Made by a program: the position numbers and the translations under genes. 7,939 nucleotides of DNA. It comes from Rhodoferax sp. (GTDB taxonomy: Bacteria; Pseudomonadota; Gammaproteobacteria; Burkholderiales; Burkholderiaceae_C). The DNA lies in the NCBI GenBank assembly GCA_030683195.1, contig JAUXQA010000044.1, positions 1 to 7,939 on the forward strand, given 5' to 3'. The notes below the pieces were generated by a model. It did no database searches. It saw only the letters and a program-made list of their open reading frames with translations, and was not told the origin of the DNA. Positions within the stretch are counted from its first letter, which is position 1, and each line of letters starts with the position of its first letter. Shown here piece by piece: positions 6,184 to 7,939 of this stretch.

Positions 6184-6860
6184 CGGTAAGCCTGCGCCAG
6201 CACGGCGGGCGCCACCCCGCGCCAGTAAGCCCAGCGCAGGCGCCACATCAGCACAATCGTGGTCCAGACCCCGCGTGTCTCCCAGCGTCGCCCGGAGGTG
6301 GCCACGCGCGCACGCAGACACACGGGCCTGGAGAAAGTGCCCAGACGGCGCGACAGCTCAATGTCTTCCATCAGCGGCTGCACCGGAAAGCCATCCACCG
6401 CCTCAAAAGCCTCGCGGCGCATGAACATGGTTTGGTCGCCCGTGGCGATGCCGGTGAGTCGGGAGCGCCAGTTCATCATGTGGGACACCACGCGCAGCAT
6501 GGCAGGGCGCCCAGCAATGAGCACGTCAAACCGGCCCCAGCAAGGGGTCTCGGCCAGCCCGTTGCCAATGAGGTCCAGCGCCCCCTCGGGCAGGCGGGTA
6601 TCGGCATGCAAAAAGACCAGGATGTCACCTGTGGCGTGGGCCGCCCCGGCGTTCATCTGGATGGCCCGGCCCCGCTCGCTGCCAATCACTTGCAAGCCGG
6701 CGTGTCGGGCCAGCTCGGGGGTTGAGTCGTGGCTGCCACCATCTACCAGCAGCACTTGCGCACCGGCGCGGGACAAGGGCGCGAGGTGCGCGGCCAGCTG
6801 CATCAGCCCGGCGGCCTCGTTGAGCACTGGCACGATGATCGAAAACGTGGGGGATGGCAC
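6180..6860 (-). CDS. TIGR04283-type GT2 glycosyltransferase (arsenosugar cluster)
   Basis: A 226-residue family-2 glycosyltransferase, known as 'rSAM/selenodomain-associated transferase 2' and now 'arsenosugar biosynthesis glycosyltransferase'. GT-A motifs are FSIIVPVLNEA at 6-16, VDGGSHDST at 39-47 (nucleotide-sugar site), FLHADTRLP at 83-91 (DxD-like metal site), GDQTMFMRRE at 141-150 and the catalytic-base region MEDIELSRRL at 164-173. The tail has an aromatic and basic helix (WRLRWAYWRGVAPAVLAQAYR) common in this group and possibly membrane-associated. The start chosen is GTG at 6860, preceded by GGCGGG and 16 bases after the arsS stop, because the family begins right before the SIIVP strand. 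An ATG at 6929 in the same frame would overlap arsS by 53 bases and add 23 unrelated residues. The acceptor is presumed to be a deoxyadenosyl- or ribosyl-arsenical, by inference only. Confidence 0.9.
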   Translation of the reverse strand: MPSPTFSIIVPVLNEAAGLMQLAAHLAPLSRAGAQVLLVDGGSHDSTPELARHAGLQVIGSERGRAIQMNAGAAHATGDILVFLHADTRLPEGALDLIGNGLAETPCWGRFDVLIAGRPAMLRVVSHMMNWRSRLTGIATGDQTMFMRREAFEAVDGFPVQPLMEDIELSRRLGTFSRPVCLRARVATSGRRWETRGVWTTIVLMWRLRWAYWRGVAPAVLAQAYR

Positions 6861-6876
6861 GTCAATGACCCGCCAA

Positions 6877-7854
6877 CTACTCGTGCAAGGCTCCGCCGCA
6901 ACTGCTGCCTTGCCCGGCCGTGCAGCCATAGCAATGGTCTGCTACCCGGATGGATTGCCCGGCGGGGTCAAAGTTCAGCAGCTCACGCAAGTGCGGGCGG
7001 CTGATGAATTCTGTGGTGGAGGGGTTGTTCAGCGGCAGGCCGAGTTGCTGGTTGAAGTCGCAGTCATACAAGTAGCCCTGGTAGTCCACGCTGATGAGGC
7101 TGCGGCACATCACGCCGGCCAGGTTGCTCTGGGCGTAGTTGTCGCGCAGCAGCTTCATGTAGGGGTTGAACTGGCCTTTGGAGATAAGCATGGAGCCAAA
7201 GCGCTGGATCGGCATGTTGGCCAGAGCAAACAGCTCATTGAAGACAATGCCAAAGTGGCTGTGCAGCTCGCGCTTGTAGTCGGCCTGCAGTTTTTCCTGG
7301 TTTGGAGGGAGGGAAGGGCCCTGCGGGTTGTAAACCAGGTTCAGCGACAAATTGCTGCCAAGCTGGCCGTAGCCCAGGGCGTTAAGCTGCTGCAAGGCGG
7401 CAATGCTTTTGTCAAACGTGCCTTCGCCGCGCTGCTTGTCCACGTTTTCCAGCGAATAACATGGCAAGGAGGCCACCACCTCCACTTGTTCGCGCGCCAA
7501 AAAGTCAGCCAGACCTTCCTGGCCGGGCTCAAACAAAATGGTCAGGTTGCAGCGGTCAATCACCCGCACGCCCAAGGCCCGTGCCGCGCTGACCACCTGC
7601 CGAAACGCCGGGTGCATCTCGGGGGCGCCGCCGGTCAGGTCCAGGGTCTCAATGCCCTGGCTTTGCAGGGCCTGGAGTACCAGCGCCAGATTGGCGTCGT
7701 CCATCATCTCGGTGCGGTTGGGGCCAGCGTTCACATGGCAATGCACACACGACTGGTTGCACATGTAGCCAAGGTTGACCTGCAGCGTGGTGAGCCGTGC
7801 GCGGTGAATGGCAGGGAACCCGGTGACCTGGAGCAAAGGTAGTGTGGCGTGCAT
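6877..7854 (-). CDS. arsS: ArsS-family radical SAM enzyme (arsenosugar biosynthesis, Cys-rich rSAM)
   Basis: A 325-residue radical SAM enzyme of the ArsS family (TIGR04167, with a DUF3641-type C-terminal domain). Characterised family members join a 5'-deoxyadenosyl group to dimethylated arsenic, the first committed step to arsenosugars. The [4Fe-4S] cluster cysteines are C32, C36 and C39 in MCNQSCVHCHVNAGPNRTE, followed by the SAM-binding LDLTGGAPEMHP at 71-82. The C-terminal half carries the family hallmarks VMCRSLISVDYQGYLYDCDF at 248-267 (C250, C265) and a terminal CYGCTAGQGSSCGGALHE (C308, C311, C319). Some homologues are selenoproteins; here the tail is all cysteine and no in-frame TGA is used. 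The length is normal. The ATG at 7854 has no clear Shine-Dalgarno sequence, but the reading frame above it to the window edge holds no other start codon. It heads the visible operon; its usual partner ArsM is not in view. Confidence 0.93.
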   Translation of the reverse strand: MHATLPLLQVTGFPAIHRARLTTLQVNLGYMCNQSCVHCHVNAGPNRTEMMDDANLALVLQALQSQGIETLDLTGGAPEMHPAFRQVVSAARALGVRVIDRCNLTILFEPGQEGLADFLAREQVEVVASLPCYSLENVDKQRGEGTFDKSIAALQQLNALGYGQLGSNLSLNLVYNPQGPSLPPNQEKLQADYKRELHSHFGIVFNELFALANMPIQRFGSMLISKGQFNPYMKLLRDNYAQSNLAGVMCRSLISVDYQGYLYDCDFNQQLGLPLNNPSTTEFISRPHLRELLNFDPAGQSIRVADHCYGCTAGQGSSCGGALHE

Positions 7855-7939
7855 GGCGGTAATTGAATAATCTTGAAAATATGCTGAAAGTGAGGCGTCG
7901 GGGTCGGTTCCCCGCTGGCGGCAGGGCCTATTTGTACCC
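7855..7939 (-). other. AT-rich leader upstream of arsS, promoter not resolved
   Basis: The 40 bases before the arsS start (about 7857-7890) are markedly AT-rich compared with the rest of the window and carry TTCAA twice, five bases apart, but no convincing -35/-10 pair was seen. Further upstream CGGGG and CCCCG (7899-7903, 7910-7914) can form a short hairpin without a T-run. At 7928-7939 the minus strand reads GGG TAC AAA TAG, which could be the last codons of another gene entering from the right; twelve bases are too few to say. Confidence 0.35.

Noticed and set aside
6184..6321. N-terminal extension of the CofC-like transferase to 6321
   Set aside because: The extra 46 codons lie within the GT2 gene in another frame; the ATG at 6183 forms an ATGA overlap and matches the family start.
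6259..7842. Long open frame of 527 codons on the plus strand
   Set aside because: It runs antisense through arsS and the GT2 gene, has no recognisable domain, and its composition is that expected opposite GC-rich coding sequence.
7899..7914. Short CGGGG/CCCCG hairpin as a terminator of an upstream gene
   Set aside because: The stem has only five pairs and no T-run follows on either strand, so it may be chance in GC-rich DNA.
1..7939. CRISPR array, insertion sequence, tRNA or rRNA genes
   Set aside because: No regularly spaced repeats, no transposase motifs or terminal repeats, and no tRNA- or rRNA-like stretches were seen; genes fill nearly all of the window.

Overview
The window is GC-rich and gene-dense, and every gene I can support lies on the minus strand. 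The protein sequences look betaproteobacterial, most likely Comamonadaceae (Polaromonas/Rhodoferax/Acidovorax type). That placement comes from sequence character and gene mix only; no search was run.

Right-hand block (about 7854 down to 2040): a tight seven-gene operon, read right to left. It starts with a radical SAM enzyme of the ArsS family (formerly 'rSAM/selenodomain' protein). Two small glycosyltransferase-fold proteins that habitually travel with ArsS follow: a GT2-type protein of the TIGR04283 kind and a CofC/DUF2064-like protein of the TIGR04282 kind. Next comes a complete PhnD/PhnE/PhnC-type ABC importer (periplasmic binding protein, permease, ATPase), whose binding protein resembles the clade provisionally called 'putative selenate' binding proteins. 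The last gene encodes a calcineurin-fold phosphoesterase with an altered first metal motif. Four of the six junctions are ATGA or GTGA stop/start overlaps, and the other two gaps are 16 nt. A small hairpin with a T-run follows the phosphoesterase. The block therefore looks like one transcription unit joining organoarsenic (arsenosugar-type) chemistry to uptake of a small oxyanion or phosphonate-like compound. The arsenic methyltransferase ArsM is not in the window; if present it would be beyond the right edge or elsewhere.

Left-hand block (about 1984 down to 1): an EamA/DMT-family ten-helix membrane transporter, then the N-terminal 308 residues of an aldehyde dehydrogenase of the alpha-ketoglutarate-semialdehyde (2,5-dioxovalerate) dehydrogenase type, cut by the left edge. 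The 158-bp gap between them is the richest regulatory stretch seen. It holds a nested hairpin with a T-run (probable end of the EamA transcript), a perfect ATAAC-N5-GTTAT inverted repeat with the LysR-type T-N11-A signature, a second inverted repeat, a sigma70-like promoter and a good ribosome binding site. The spacing fits a LysR-type activated promoter. A separate 15-bp palindrome lies just upstream of the EamA gene.

No tRNA, rRNA, insertion sequence, CRISPR array or integration scar was seen. No gap between genes exceeds 300 bases; the longest is the 158-bp regulatory gap.
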